In this document: in pieces, positions 46,248-55,870 of the stretch
How positions within the stretch are numbered: position 1 is the first letter of the stretch
Layout: each line of letters begins with the position of its first letter
From: JAAZKV01 sp041659525
GTDB lineage: Archaea > Iainarchaeota > Iainarchaeia > Iainarchaeales > JAAZKV01
DNA length: 64,000 nucleotides
Reading direction: 5' to 3'
Assembly (NCBI GenBank): GCA_041659525.1
Contig: JBAZYC010000001.1
Span: 62,001 to 126,000, forward strand
Made by a program: the position numbers and the translations under genes
Notes under the pieces: generated by a model
What the model was told of the DNA's origin: nothing
The model's database searches: none
What the model saw: the letters and a program-made list of their open reading frames with translations, nothing else

Positions 46248-49052
46248 ATGAAAAAAGAGTTAATTGAAGAATCCACTTTAAAAAATATTAAAGAAAGAAA
46301 CTCAAAAAAAATAACAAATCATGAAAAGGAACTAATACATAACCTAAAAACTCAATTGCAAGAAAAAAATAATATTATTTCTTATACTGATGAAGAATTA
46401 AGTTCTATTAAAAAAAGCCTTTCATTTAAATTAGCAAATGTTTATAGAAAAATGATAAATAACAAATTACCTTTAGGAACCTCTAGTAGAGACAAATACG
46501 ATTCTTTTCTTAGAACAATAAAAAAAAGCTTGGTAACTAGAAAAGCTTACAGCCAAATTAACCTTTATTCTAATGCTAATGAAAAAGGTTTATTTAAAAA
46601 CAAAAAAAATGAAATCAAAAAATTTAACAAAACTATTGACAAAGCATACGAACTTGGAAGAGAAGAAGAATACGAAAAAGCTTGGGAATTAATAGAAAAT
46701 TTGGTTGAAGAAACAAAAAAATCCTTTAAACTAAACCCCCAAAAACCATTTTCAACAAAAATTAAAAAAATTGCAATAGTAGCAAGCACTGATCTTACTC
46801 AATGTAACTTATACAGAGTTGAACAAAAAAAAGAGCAACTAAAAAACGTAAATATAGAGTGCGATATAATAAATTATAGGACTAATTTAGATAAATTTTA
46901 CAAAAACCTTTACCAATACAACGCAGTAATTTTTTACAGAACCCCTGTAAGCTATGAGTTAATCGAAACTATTATTACTACTAGAAACTTAGGAATACCC
47001 ACTTTTTATGAAATTGATGATTTACTTTTTGATAACAAATTTTATCCAGAAAAATTTAGCTCATATGGAGGACTAATCAGTAAAAGAGAATATACTAGTC
47101 TAAAAGTAGGAGCTTTGCTTTTCAAAAAATGCATGGAATTATGTGATTATGGAATAGCTTCTACAAATTCACTTGCCCAACTAATGGAAGAACATGTTAT
47201 AACAAAAAAGGTTTTTGTTCACAGAAATGCACTTGATTCTAAACTAATTTTAATTGATGAACAAAGAAAAAATAAATTAAAAAAAATCCAATCAAACAAA
47301 CAAAACCCTATTAAAATATTTATTAGCAGTAATACTTCTGCTCATGCAAAAGACTTTGAGAATCTGTGCGAAGAACCATTAATTAAAATAATAAAAAAAT
47401 ATAAAAGCAAAATACAGATAATCATTTTTGGGAATATAAAAACCTCAAGGAATTTTAAAAAATATAAAAATTATTTTTCAATTATCCCTCCTACAAGAGA
47501 TATTGAATTGTTTTGGCAAACAATGAGCACAATGGACCTAAATCTCGCATTAATTACTACTAACAATGTTTCAAATTGCAAAAGCGAAATAAAATGGATG
47601 GAAACTGGTTATTTTGGGATTCCTTCAATTGTTAGCCCAACTGAGAACTACACTGATGTTATACAAGATGGAGTTGATGGATATTTAGTTTCTTCACACA
47701 AAGAAACGTTTACCGCGCTTGATAAATTAATATCCAATAAAAATCTTAGAGAACAAATTGGAGCTGCTGCTAGAGAAAAAATCATTAAAAATTATAATTT
47801 TAAAGTTTCTTCTCAAAGTATTGAAAAAATATTAAACTCAGTACTAATCAAGACTAACAAAAAAAAGATATTAGTAGTAAACGTTTTTTACCCACCCTAC
47901 TCAATTGGAGGGGCGACTAGAATAGTTTATGAAAATATTTCAAACATAAAAAAACAATACTCAAAGTTATTTGATATAGAAGTAGTAACTTCTTTTAGTG
48001 CAAAAGAAGAAAATGAAGTAAAAACCTATTACCACGAAGGAGTAAGAGTTAATGCAATAAAAATTCCTAGTTACAGTGGAATGGATGAGGCAATAATGGA
48101 TAGTAGAGTTTCAAAAATATTTGAAAATATATTAGAATCAACTTCTCCTGATCTTGTTCACTTTCATTGTGTACAAAGATTAACCGCAGGAATTGTTTCA
48201 GTTACCCAGTTAAAAAAAATCCCTTATGTTATAACTGTTCATGATGGTTATTGGATCTCCCCTCACCAATTTTTGCTTGATAAAAAAGGAAAAATTAGTA
48301 CTTTTGATTTTTCTAATGATATTCAAAACCTAATTAATTTTGACCAAAAATATTATTTGAAATACAAACTTGCAAAAAGTGCTTTATTTGGTGCTAAAAA
48401 AATAATTGGGGTTTCAAAAAGCTTTGCAGAACTACACCAATCTTTGGGACTAAACAATGTTATTGCAATTCCTAATGGTTCTTCAATGAATCAAATAACA
48501 AAAAAAGTTTCAAAAAGCGGAAAAGTTAGAATAGCGCACATAGGTGGACAAAATCACCATAAAGGATTTTTCTTATTCAAAGAAGCAATAATTAAAGCAA
48601 ATTTAAAAAATATTGAAGTATTTACAGTTAATGATTCAATTTCTTTTAAAAAACCAAAAAAAACTTTTTGGGGAACTACCCCTGTAATTACTGTTCCCAG
48701 AGTTCCTTTTGAAAAAGTTAATCAAATCTATGAAAACATTGATGTCTTGGCAGCACCATCCATTTGGCCTGAGAGCTATGGACTAGTAGTTAGAGAGGCT
48801 CTAAACCAAGGCATGTGGGTAATTGCTTCAGATAGAGGAGCGGTTAGCGAAAGTATTACAAAAGATAATGGATTTATAATTTCAGTTGAAACAATTACGC
48901 CTTTAGTAAAAATTTTAAAAAAAATTGATTCAAATCCTGAAAAATACTTAAAACAAATTAATATAAAACCAAAGATACGCAAACCTGAAGAGCAAGCAAA
49001 AGAAATTGCTTTTTTATATAAAAAACTACTATTAATTGGTGAAATAAATTGA
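46248..49052 (+). CDS. Fused double glycosyltransferase (two GT-B/GT4-like domains)
   Basis: The protein has 934 residues. After a 165-residue polar coiled region, domain 1 (about 170-540) has KIAIVASTDLTQCNLYRVEQ and a nucleotide-sugar half with SEIKWMETGYFGIPSIVSPT and NYTDVIQDGVDGYLVS, as in CgeB/GT4-like enzymes. Domain 2 (about 545-934) begins KKILVVNVFYPPYSIGGATR (donor/acceptor Rossmann). It ends with APSIWPESYGLVVREALNQG, the E-x7-E region of GT4, and ASDRGAVSESI. Each domain could add one sugar, giving a disaccharide in one polypeptide. TTG of the methyltransferase overlaps its stop. Sugars unknown. Confidence 0.85.
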   Translation: MKKELIEESTLKNIKERNSKKITNHEKELIHNLKTQLQEKNNIISYTDEELSSIKKSLSFKLANVYRKMINNKLPLGTSSRDKYDSFLRTIKKSLVTRKAYSQINLYSNANEKGLFKNKKNEIKKFNKTIDKAYELGREEEYEKAWELIENLVEETKKSFKLNPQKPFSTKIKKIAIVASTDLTQCNLYRVEQKKEQLKNVNIECDIINYRTNLDKFYKNLYQYNAVIFYRTPVSYELIETIITTRNLGIPTFYEIDDLLFDNKFYPEKFSSYGGLISKREYTSLKVGALLFKKCMELCDYGIASTNSLAQLMEEHVITKKVFVHRNALDSKLILIDEQRKNKLKKIQSNKQNPIKIFISSNTSAHAKDFENLCEEPLIKIIKKYKSKIQIIIFGNIKTSRNFKKYKNYFSIIPPTRDIELFWQTMSTMDLNLALITTNNVSNCKSEIKWMETGYFGIPSIVSPTENYTDVIQDGVDGYLVSSHKETFTALDKLISNKNLREQIGAAAREKIIKNYNFKVSSQSIEKILNSVLIKTNKKKILVVNVFYPPYSIGGATRIVYENISNIKKQYSKLFDIEVVTSFSAKEENEVKTYYHEGVRVNAIKIPSYSGMDEAIMDSRVSKIFENILESTSPDLVHFHCVQRLTAGIVSVTQLKKIPYVITVHDGYWISPHQFLLDKKGKISTFDFSNDIQNLINFDQKYYLKYKLAKSALFGAKKIIGVSKSFAELHQSLGLNNVIAIPNGSSMNQITKKVSKSGKVRIAHIGGQNHHKGFFLFKEAIIKANLKNIEVFTVNDSISFKKPKKTFWGTTPVITVPRVPFEKVNQIYENIDVLAAPSIWPESYGLVVREALNQGMWVIASDRGAVSESITKDNGFIISVETITPLVKILKKIDSNPEKYLKQINIKPKIRKPEEQAKEIAFLYKKLLLIGEIN

Positions 49053-50050
49053 ATAAAATTTTAAAAAAAGTAAACGAAAATATACTTAAACATTTTAAAA
49101 AAGCCCAAGTTTATAAAAATTTAAAAATGAATAACGAATCAAACCCCTTTCTAATAAAAGAAACTCAAAAATTGAATAAAGTAAAAATGCTTCAGGGACG
49201 CAAAGAAAACGTTGAATATATTAAAAGTTATTTCCCAAAAAATGGGAATAGCTTTTTAGAAATTGGACCAAATTTAAATCCAATGATTCTAAAAAACGAT
49301 AATTTCAATGTTAAATATCTTGATTTGGTTGGAACCGATGTGTTACTTAAAAGAGCAATCAATAAGGGAAAGGACATTTCCAAAGTTCCAGAAATTGATT
49401 ATATTCATGATCCAAAAAAATCAATTTTAGAAACTGTTGGAAAGGATAAATTTGATGTAGTACTATCAGCCCACGTAATCGAACACATTCCTGATTTTAT
49501 AAAACATTTCCAAGATGTTTCCAAAATACTAAACCCTTCAGGAGTGTATTGTTTAATTATCCCTAATATGTACCTGTGTTTTGATGCTAAAAAATCTCCA
49601 ACTACCCTTGGAAATGTAGTTGAAGCATTTTTGAACGAACAAAAACAAGCCCCAATTTCTAGAATAATTGATGAATTTAATTATGGAGTAAAAAAAAATG
49701 GGCTCGTAGCATGGTCAATGGGGGATAATGAAATAACTACCCCAAAATACCCAAATCCAATCAAAAAAATTAAAAAAATTCTAGCTGATAAAAATTTTGT
49801 TGCTAATTGGCATGGACACATCTGGTACTTTCACCCATATTCTTTTGGCTCAATTTATTTGGATTGTTTTCATTTAGGATTAGTTGAATTAGAACTTATA
49901 GACATAAAACCCACTAAAAAAATGGAATTCATCTGTATTCTTCAAAAAAGACCTTTATCAACAAACCCCTTATCTAGAAATAAGCTTAGACAAATTTTTC
50001 AAGAACAACAATACAAAATAAAAATTGATGGAGAATCTATTATAATTTAG
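49049..50050 (+). CDS. SAM-dependent methyltransferase (class I, Methyltransf_11/23-like)
   Basis: The 333-residue protein begins at TTG overlapping the previous stop. It has motif I FLEIGPNLNPMIL, an acidic YLDLVGTD post-I strand, DKFDVVLSAHVIEHIPDF (the motif II/III region common to small-molecule methyltransferases) and ILNPSGVYCLIIPN. Residues from about 200 form a family-specific C-terminal region. Placed between a double glycosyltransferase and a sulfotransferase, it probably O-methylates the glycan, a usual capping or tailoring step. The target position is not knowable here. Confidence 0.82.
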   Translation: MNKILKKVNENILKHFKKAQVYKNLKMNNESNPFLIKETQKLNKVKMLQGRKENVEYIKSYFPKNGNSFLEIGPNLNPMILKNDNFNVKYLDLVGTDVLLKRAINKGKDISKVPEIDYIHDPKKSILETVGKDKFDVVLSAHVIEHIPDFIKHFQDVSKILNPSGVYCLIIPNMYLCFDAKKSPTTLGNVVEAFLNEQKQAPISRIIDEFNYGVKKNGLVAWSMGDNEITTPKYPNPIKKIKKILADKNFVANWHGHIWYFHPYSFGSIYLDCFHLGLVELELIDIKPTKKMEFICILQKRPLSTNPLSRNKLRQIFQEQQYKIKIDGESIII

Positions 50051-50076
50051 ATAAAAATAATTTTGGTTGGGATAAA

Positions 50077-53007
50077 ATGAACTTTAGTTTTATGGAAAAA
50101 AAGGATAATAATCAGGAACCTGCGGTTAAAGATTATTTGCAAGCAATAATTTGTGGTCCTGAACATAGTGGAACAACTATGCTTTTGGAAATATTAAAAA
50201 AAGCCCCAACTATTAATTCCGGCTTTGAAGGAGGATTTTTGTTATGCAATACTCCAAAAGACTTTATTAATTTTGAACCTTTTTATACAAATTTTTTAAA
50301 CGGTTATTCCATTAATGAGAATCAAATAAAAGAAATTTGCGACACTAATTCATTTGCTGAAGCATATAAACGACTTATACAAATTTCACCAGTACTAGAA
50401 AATACTACTAAAATCATAGATAAGACTCCAAGATACTTAAGACATTTAAGAAAAGTTTTATTAAAAACGCCCGACGTTCCTTGTGTAGTACTGGTACGTG
50501 ATCCACGAGCATTTGTATGGTCAATTTGTAATCGTGAAACAAATAAAGAAAAATATTTAGATCATGAAAAACTTTCATTTGATGAATGGATGGTTAAAAA
50601 ATATCAAAAAACAATTTGGTATTTAAGTAAATGCTACGAAGAATTGTCAATTGTAAAATCAAGTGCTTTTAAAAATAGAATTATGATTGTCCCTTATGAA
50701 TTATTTGTACTATCCCCTGAAAAAATACTACCAGACATATTTAAACATTGCAACCTCGAGTTTAAGAAAGAGTATATGTGTTTTGGAGAAAATAAAAATA
50801 AGCTAGTGTATGGAAATTTGATTAGTGCAGATTATATATATGATTACAAAAAAAATCTTTCTGAAGAAGTTTGTAATGAAATAAAAAAGAAATTTGAAAA
50901 ATATGATTTTCTTTTTTTAAATGAAGAAAAAAATTCTTCTACGCTGCCTAATATTGAAACAAAGGATATTGTTAAAGCATTTATTTGTGGTTTTGAAGGG
51001 GGAGGCACTACACTTATTTCTGAAATTATTAAAATGCACCCTTCTATAGAAAGTGGTTTTGAAGGAGGCTTTTTATTATGCAATACTCCGCGTGATTTCA
51101 TTAACTGTTCACCTTACGCAAAAAATTTAAAAGAATCTTGGAAAATTTCTGATTCTGATTTAAAATATATTTGTGATACTGATTCATGGCCAGAAACATA
51201 CAATAGATTAAGAAAATTATCACCAATAATCAAAAATAAAACTTGTTTTCTAATTGATAAAACTCCACGTTATATGCTTTTTTTAGACTCGATTCTTACA
51301 AAAGCACCAGAGATTCCTTGTATTGTTGTTATTCGTGACCCACGCGCAGTTTTGTGGACTCATGCAAAAAGAACATACAGAAAAGCACCACCTTTTACAA
51401 GTCAAGAAGAGTGGGCCGAAATGAATGTAGAATCTTTTTCAAAACATTATAATAACTATTATAGAGGGTATAAAACAGCTTTAGAAAAAGGGTTAGGTAA
51501 AAGAATATTGCTTATTAAACATGAAGATGTTTGTAAAAACCCAGAACAAGAAATTAAAAAAGTTTTTGACTTTATAGGGTTGGATTTTAAACCACAATAC
51601 CTTGTTTTTGATGAAAAAAGCTTTAACTATCCTACAAGAGGAAAAGAAATAAATAACAAATTTACTACTGAATATGAAGAACATCTCACTATGGATACTC
51701 AACAAAAATTACTTAGACTAACAAATCAACAAAAAATTTTTTCACTTAACAAATTTTCAGGAATAATAAAAAAAATATCAGATCCTTTTACAAAAAACAA
51801 ACTTTTAGGATTAAATTTACAACCAAATGAATCCGCTCAATTCTTTCTAAGTAACAATGAATCAAATCAGGCTTTGTTAGAAAAATATTTTGCAAAAATT
51901 TCAATTGACCCAATTTGCAATTTTGACGAAACAACAAAAAAAATTCGTGTAGGCGGGGTTTTGGTGCCAAAGGCTAACAATCAAGCAATTATAAGTGTTT
52001 TTGTGCGCGGGAAAAAATTTTCAACTAGTGGAAAAATTGGTTTACCATCACCAGTAGCTGCAAAGCAATTCCCTGACAATCCATATGCAAAAAATTCAAG
52101 ATTTCTTGTTACTGATATTAATGCTCAACAAAAAGAATTCTTTGAAATAGTTGCTTGTTTTGAAGATGGAAAAAACGTAGTAGTAAATAAATTTAAAGCA
52201 GGTAATTATTTACAAACCAACGAAAGAGATTTACCCCTAAGTTTAAAGACTACTAATAAAATTAAAACTACGGAATATAAACCAATAGAAAATCTATTCT
52301 TATGTGTTGGCTCTCAAAAAGCTGGTACCACTTGGTTATATGTCCAACTTAAGAATCACCCCGAAATTGGTTTTTCATCAAAAAAAGAAGTGCATTATTT
52401 TGACAAAATTAGTAAAAAAAATTATTTTAGTTCCGAGTTTAATGATTCATGGTATACTTCACTTGCTACAAAAACTAATAAAAAATATTTTGCTGATTTT
52501 ACCCCCTCTTATGCAGTTCTTCCTAGTTCAGGATATGAAAATATCAATAAAATATGTGTAAATAAAAAAATTATTTTTATTATGCGTGATCCTATAGAAA
52601 GAGCAAAATCTGCTATGCGCTATTATTTTGAGACTAAACAGAGAGATATCAAAAAAGTGCCACTTAAAGAGCTCATTAAATTAGCATCGTCAAGATTAAT
52701 TATCGGCATGTCATCTTACGAAAATACAATTCAGAAACTTGAAAAACATTTTTTACCCAATGATGTTTTATACTTGTTTTATGAAGATATGATGCAAGAA
52801 AATCAAAAAACTCTTGATGAAATTACACGCTTCCTCGGTGTTTCACAAATACAAATCCCAAAAGAACAATTAGAGCGAAAAATAAATACAACCCATCCAT
52901 TTGTGTTTACTAATGAAATAGATCAAATTCTTAAATCAAATTTAAAGAAAACCTATTCTAAATTAAAACAAAAATTTTCATACATTCCTCCATCATGGAA
53001 TACCTAA
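50077..53007 (+). CDS. Tri-domain sulfotransferase
   Basis: The 976-residue protein contains three PAPS-dependent sulfotransferase domains. Each has the 5'-phosphosulfate loop (GPEHSGTT about 27-34; GFEGGGTT about 305-312; GSQKAGTTWLY about 743-753). Each also has the 3'-phosphate-binding block (VLVRDPRAFVWS about 136-147; VVIRDPRAVLWT about 416-427; IIFIMRDPIERAKSA about 830-844). Domains 1 and 2 are a recent internal duplication, sharing for example SGFEGGFLLCNTP. Domain 3 is the heparan/NDST-like type with KEVHYFD. Residues about 560-720 form a beta-rich linker domain. It should transfer sulfate to a surface glycan using PAPS made by the CysD/CysNC pair at 57.5-60.7 kb. Confidence 0.9.
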   Translation: MNFSFMEKKDNNQEPAVKDYLQAIICGPEHSGTTMLLEILKKAPTINSGFEGGFLLCNTPKDFINFEPFYTNFLNGYSINENQIKEICDTNSFAEAYKRLIQISPVLENTTKIIDKTPRYLRHLRKVLLKTPDVPCVVLVRDPRAFVWSICNRETNKEKYLDHEKLSFDEWMVKKYQKTIWYLSKCYEELSIVKSSAFKNRIMIVPYELFVLSPEKILPDIFKHCNLEFKKEYMCFGENKNKLVYGNLISADYIYDYKKNLSEEVCNEIKKKFEKYDFLFLNEEKNSSTLPNIETKDIVKAFICGFEGGGTTLISEIIKMHPSIESGFEGGFLLCNTPRDFINCSPYAKNLKESWKISDSDLKYICDTDSWPETYNRLRKLSPIIKNKTCFLIDKTPRYMLFLDSILTKAPEIPCIVVIRDPRAVLWTHAKRTYRKAPPFTSQEEWAEMNVESFSKHYNNYYRGYKTALEKGLGKRILLIKHEDVCKNPEQEIKKVFDFIGLDFKPQYLVFDEKSFNYPTRGKEINNKFTTEYEEHLTMDTQQKLLRLTNQQKIFSLNKFSGIIKKISDPFTKNKLLGLNLQPNESAQFFLSNNESNQALLEKYFAKISIDPICNFDETTKKIRVGGVLVPKANNQAIISVFVRGKKFSTSGKIGLPSPVAAKQFPDNPYAKNSRFLVTDINAQQKEFFEIVACFEDGKNVVVNKFKAGNYLQTNERDLPLSLKTTNKIKTTEYKPIENLFLCVGSQKAGTTWLYVQLKNHPEIGFSSKKEVHYFDKISKKNYFSSEFNDSWYTSLATKTNKKYFADFTPSYAVLPSSGYENINKICVNKKIIFIMRDPIERAKSAMRYYFETKQRDIKKVPLKELIKLASSRLIIGMSSYENTIQKLEKHFLPNDVLYLFYEDMMQENQKTLDEITRFLGVSQIQIPKEQLERKINTTHPFVFTNEIDQILKSNLKKTYSKLKQKFSYIPPSWNT

Positions 53008-53144
53008 TTACTAATAAAAATGACAACTAAAGCACCACCTTAAAAAAGCTTAATAGATTTAATAACTAAACCCAAATAGTTTTTGTTTAAAAAACAAGGT
53101 TAATATAAAATTGGTAAGTATCAAAATTAATTTAATTAGGTTGC

Positions 53145-53915
53145 GTGCATATGAAAAATTTTATTAAAGATTTAAAAATTGCCATAAAATTAGCAAAAAT
53201 TAATCTCAAAACAAGCATTGAGGGCACTTATTTAGGGATAATTTGGTATCTACTTGATCCAATCTTGTTTTTTTTAATGATTATTTTTGTTCGTAGTTTT
53301 ATTAAAGGAGCTGATTTTGCACAATACCCTTTATACTTAATAACAGGACTAATAATTTACAATTATTTTGTAAACTCTACTTCAAAAATGATTAATTTTT
53401 CAAAATCAAGCAGCAATTATGCAAAAAATTCAAATTTAAGTTATAATTGTATATTTTTGGGAAAATTTTTTCAAAGCGCATATTTACATTTATTTGAAAT
53501 AATAGTGCTAATTATTTTTGCGCTTTTTTTTAATGGATCATTATTAGGAATTTTAGCATATATACTAATAATTTTCTTTTTCTTTTCTATCTTGAATATG
53601 GGGGTTAGTTTTATTATTTTGGTGATAGGAGCTTATTTCCCAGATTTTTCAAATATTTGGCACTTATTTACTAGATTACTTCGCTTTGTAATGCCAATAT
53701 TTTTTATATTTGAAGAAAAAAGTTTTCTTTACACCCTAAATTTATTTAATCCAGTCTTTTACTTTTTACAAATAACAAGAGATTTAGTACTTTTTTCTAA
53801 AATTTCAGATCCTTTTTTTATAATAGTGGCTTTTTCTTCAGCAATAATAATTTTCATTATAGGTTATTTAATGTTTAAAAAATATAACAAATACTTCCCG
53901 GAGTTGGCTGAGTGA
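53145..53915 (+). CDS. wzm: ABC-2 polysaccharide export permease (Wzm/TagG-like)
   Basis: The 256-residue protein starts at GTG 53145 or, better, ATG 53151 (MKNFIKDLKIAIKLAK). It has six membrane helices. The N-terminal amphipathic part has LKTSIEGTYLGIIWYLLDP, the Wzm/TagG start, and FVRSFIKGADFAQYPLYLITG follows as the family loop. It pairs with the next gene's ATPase, overlapping by 4 bp. These transporters move lipid-linked polysaccharide or teichoic acid across the membrane. A promoter-like region lies in the 137-bp gap upstream. Confidence 0.9.
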   Translation: MHMKNFIKDLKIAIKLAKINLKTSIEGTYLGIIWYLLDPILFFLMIIFVRSFIKGADFAQYPLYLITGLIIYNYFVNSTSKMINFSKSSSNYAKNSNLSYNCIFLGKFFQSAYLHLFEIIVLIIFALFFNGSLLGILAYILIIFFFFSILNMGVSFIILVIGAYFPDFSNIWHLFTRLLRFVMPIFFIFEEKSFLYTLNLFNPVFYFLQITRDLVLFSKISDPFFIIVAFSSAIIIFIIGYLMFKKYNKYFPELAE

Positions 53916-54901
53916 ACCCACTTATTACAGTAGATAATATTTCAAAAGAATTTGGAATTGGAAATAAAACAAACCAAAACATTTTAGAAAAACTTGTTTA
54001 TAGCATTTCTGGCAAAGAAAAACAAAAAAAGTTTTTTGCACTCAAAAACATTTCTTTTGAATTAAAAGAAGGCCAAAACATAGGATTAATTGGAAGAAAT
54101 GGAGCTGGTAAAAGCACTTTACTAAAAATATTAGATGAAACATACCTCCCTACATCAGGAAAAATAATAACAAACGAAAAAATTTTTTATATCTCAGGAT
54201 ACAATTTGGGACTAAATTCAAAACTAACTACAAGAGAAAATATTTATTTTATAGGTACCCTTTATGGCTTATCTAACAAAGATATAGATTCTTTGTTTAA
54301 TGAAATAATTGAATTTTCAGGCTTAAAAGAATTTATAGATACAAAAATTCATCATTTCTCTTCAGGAATGCGTTCAAGACTGTCTTTTTCAGCAGGAATA
54401 AATTTCATTTTGTTTAATAAACCAAAAATTATATTGATGGATGAAGTTTTCTCTGGCGGAGGAGATGAAGAATTTAGAAAAAAAGCAATTAAAAAAACTG
54501 AAGAACTAATACAAGGAGGGACAACATTTATTCTCGCAACTCATAGCTTGGGATTAATACAAAAATATTGCAAAAAAGTAATCCTCCTTGAAAAAGGAGA
54601 AATTATTTCAATAGGAGAACCCCATATAGTTATTCCAAAATACAACCAACTAATTAACCAACAATTGGAAAATAAACAACTTAATAGCAAAAAAATAAAA
54701 AACCCTAAAATTTACAATGAAAAAAATAAATTAACTAATGAAACTATCCCAAATCGCCCATTAAGAAATATGCTAAGAAAACAACGAATTAGAAATAAAA
54801 GACTTATTCAAAGAAACAGGAAATTAAGAGAAAAATTAAACGAACTTTCAAATAATACAACAAATAATCCTCCACTTGAAAAAACTGATGATTTTGTATG
54901 A
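53912..54901 (+). CDS. wzt: ABC polysaccharide exporter ATPase (Wzt/TagH-like)
   Basis: The 329-residue ATPase starts with GTG and has the N-terminal ISKEFGIGNKTNQNI loop of this subfamily, Walker A GLIGRNGAGKSTLLK (about 58-72), signature FSSGMRSRLSFS (about 149-160), Walker B IILMDEVFSGGGD and His switch ATHS. The C-terminal about 85 residues are a charged Asn/Lys/Arg-rich tail with no carbohydrate-binding module, unlike O9a-type Wzt. Export therefore probably does not use a terminal-cap check. It overlaps the permease and the Alg14-like gene by 4 bp each. Confidence 0.9.
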   Translation: MNPLITVDNISKEFGIGNKTNQNILEKLVYSISGKEKQKKFFALKNISFELKEGQNIGLIGRNGAGKSTLLKILDETYLPTSGKIITNEKIFYISGYNLGLNSKLTTRENIYFIGTLYGLSNKDIDSLFNEIIEFSGLKEFIDTKIHHFSSGMRSRLSFSAGINFILFNKPKIILMDEVFSGGGDEEFRKKAIKKTEELIQGGTTFILATHSLGLIQKYCKKVILLEKGEIISIGEPHIVIPKYNQLINQQLENKQLNSKKIKNPKIYNEKNKLTNETIPNRPLRNMLRKQRIRNKRLIQRNRKLREKLNELSNNTTNNPPLEKTDDFV

Positions 54902-55353
54902 AAAAAATAAAAATTTGTATTGCTGCTTCTAGCGGAGGACACTTAAAACAAGCACTAAGACTTAGTGACATTTGGAAAGACCAAAATTATTTTTTTATTA
55001 CTGAAAGAAGATGCAATGGATTAGATTTGGCTAAAAAGGAAAGAACTTACTTTATTACTCCTGCAAGAAGAAAAGTTCATCGATTAATAATGAGTTTTTT
55101 GCAAACAATTAGGATATTTTTATTAGAAAACCCTGATGCGATTATAAGTACTGGGGCAGAAATAGGTTTTCCACCAGTAATTATTGGTTTTTTATTAAGA
55201 AAAAAGATTATTTACTTAGAAACTTTTGCTAGAATTGATGATTTGAGTTTAACTGGAAAACTGCTTTATCCTTTAATAAAAAACTTTTTTGTCCAATGGG
55301 AACCATTAAAGAAAAAGTATCCCAAAGCAATTTACTTGGGTGCAGTTTACTAA
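54898..55353 (+). CDS. Alg14/PssD-like glycosyltransferase subunit
   Basis: The 151-residue protein has the start KIKICIAASSGGHLKQALRL, the GGHL turn of Alg14/EpsE/PssD. The middle DAIISTGAEIGFPPVIIGFL is the family's second block, with a hydrophobic surface for membrane binding, and it ends FVQWEPLKKKYPKAIYLG. Alg14 recruits the catalytic Alg13 to form a GT28-type enzyme that adds the second sugar, for example GlcNAc, to a polyprenyl-linked acceptor on the cytoplasmic face. The next gene is the Alg13-like partner. Confidence 0.85.
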   Translation: MKKIKICIAASSGGHLKQALRLSDIWKDQNYFFITERRCNGLDLAKKERTYFITPARRKVHRLIMSFLQTIRIFLLENPDAIISTGAEIGFPPVIIGFLLRKKIIYLETFARIDDLSLTGKLLYPLIKNFFVQWEPLKKKYPKAIYLGAVY

Positions 55354-55426
55354 CAAAGCTCTACTAAATAGTTCAACTAAATTTTGAATGTTAGTTTTAA
55401 ATAACCCTTTTACCAAAAGTTATCTC

Positions 55427-55870
55427 ATGAACATTTTTGTCACAATAGGAACTAAGGATTACCCTTTTGACAGACTAATTAAAGCAATGGATAAAGAAGG
55501 AGTGGTAATGCAAATTGGCAAATCAAGTAAACCCACAAAAGCAAAATTCTTTGAATTCTTAAAAAAACAAGAAATAGAAGACTGGATGAATTGGAGCGAG
55601 GTAATTGTTTGCCACGCAGGAACTGGAACACTAATGGAAGCAATTGATTCAGGAAAGAGAATTGTTGTTGTACCCAGACAAGAAAAATTTAAAGAACATA
55701 TTGATGATCACCAAGTTGATTTTGCAAAATATTTGGAAAAGCATTTTTCTTTGAAAATAGTTTATGATGAAAACGAGTTAGGCGAAGCAATAAAAAAAAG
55801 CACTGTGCCAAAAAATATTAAAAAAAATGATTTATTGATAGATGAAATTAAAAGGATTGTTTTGGAATGA
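55427..55870 (+). CDS. Alg13/PssE-like GT28 catalytic subunit
   Basis: The protein is 147 residues from ATG 55427 (MNIFVTIGTKDYPFDRLIKA); an upstream ATG at 55388 adds 13 unrelated residues. It has the Alg13/GT28 C-terminal-half blocks FVTIGTKDYPFDRL, WSEVIVCHAGTGTLMEAI and RIVVVPRQEKFKEHIDDHQ, the UDP-sugar pocket. It forms a heterodimer with the preceding Alg14-like protein. Its stop overlaps the following GT31-like gene by 4 bp, so the three genes are one operon with the ABC transporter. Confidence 0.85.
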   Translation: MNIFVTIGTKDYPFDRLIKAMDKEGVVMQIGKSSKPTKAKFFEFLKKQEIEDWMNWSEVIVCHAGTGTLMEAIDSGKRIVVVPRQEKFKEHIDDHQVDFAKYLEKHFSLKIVYDENELGEAIKKSTVPKNIKKNDLLIDEIKRIVLE

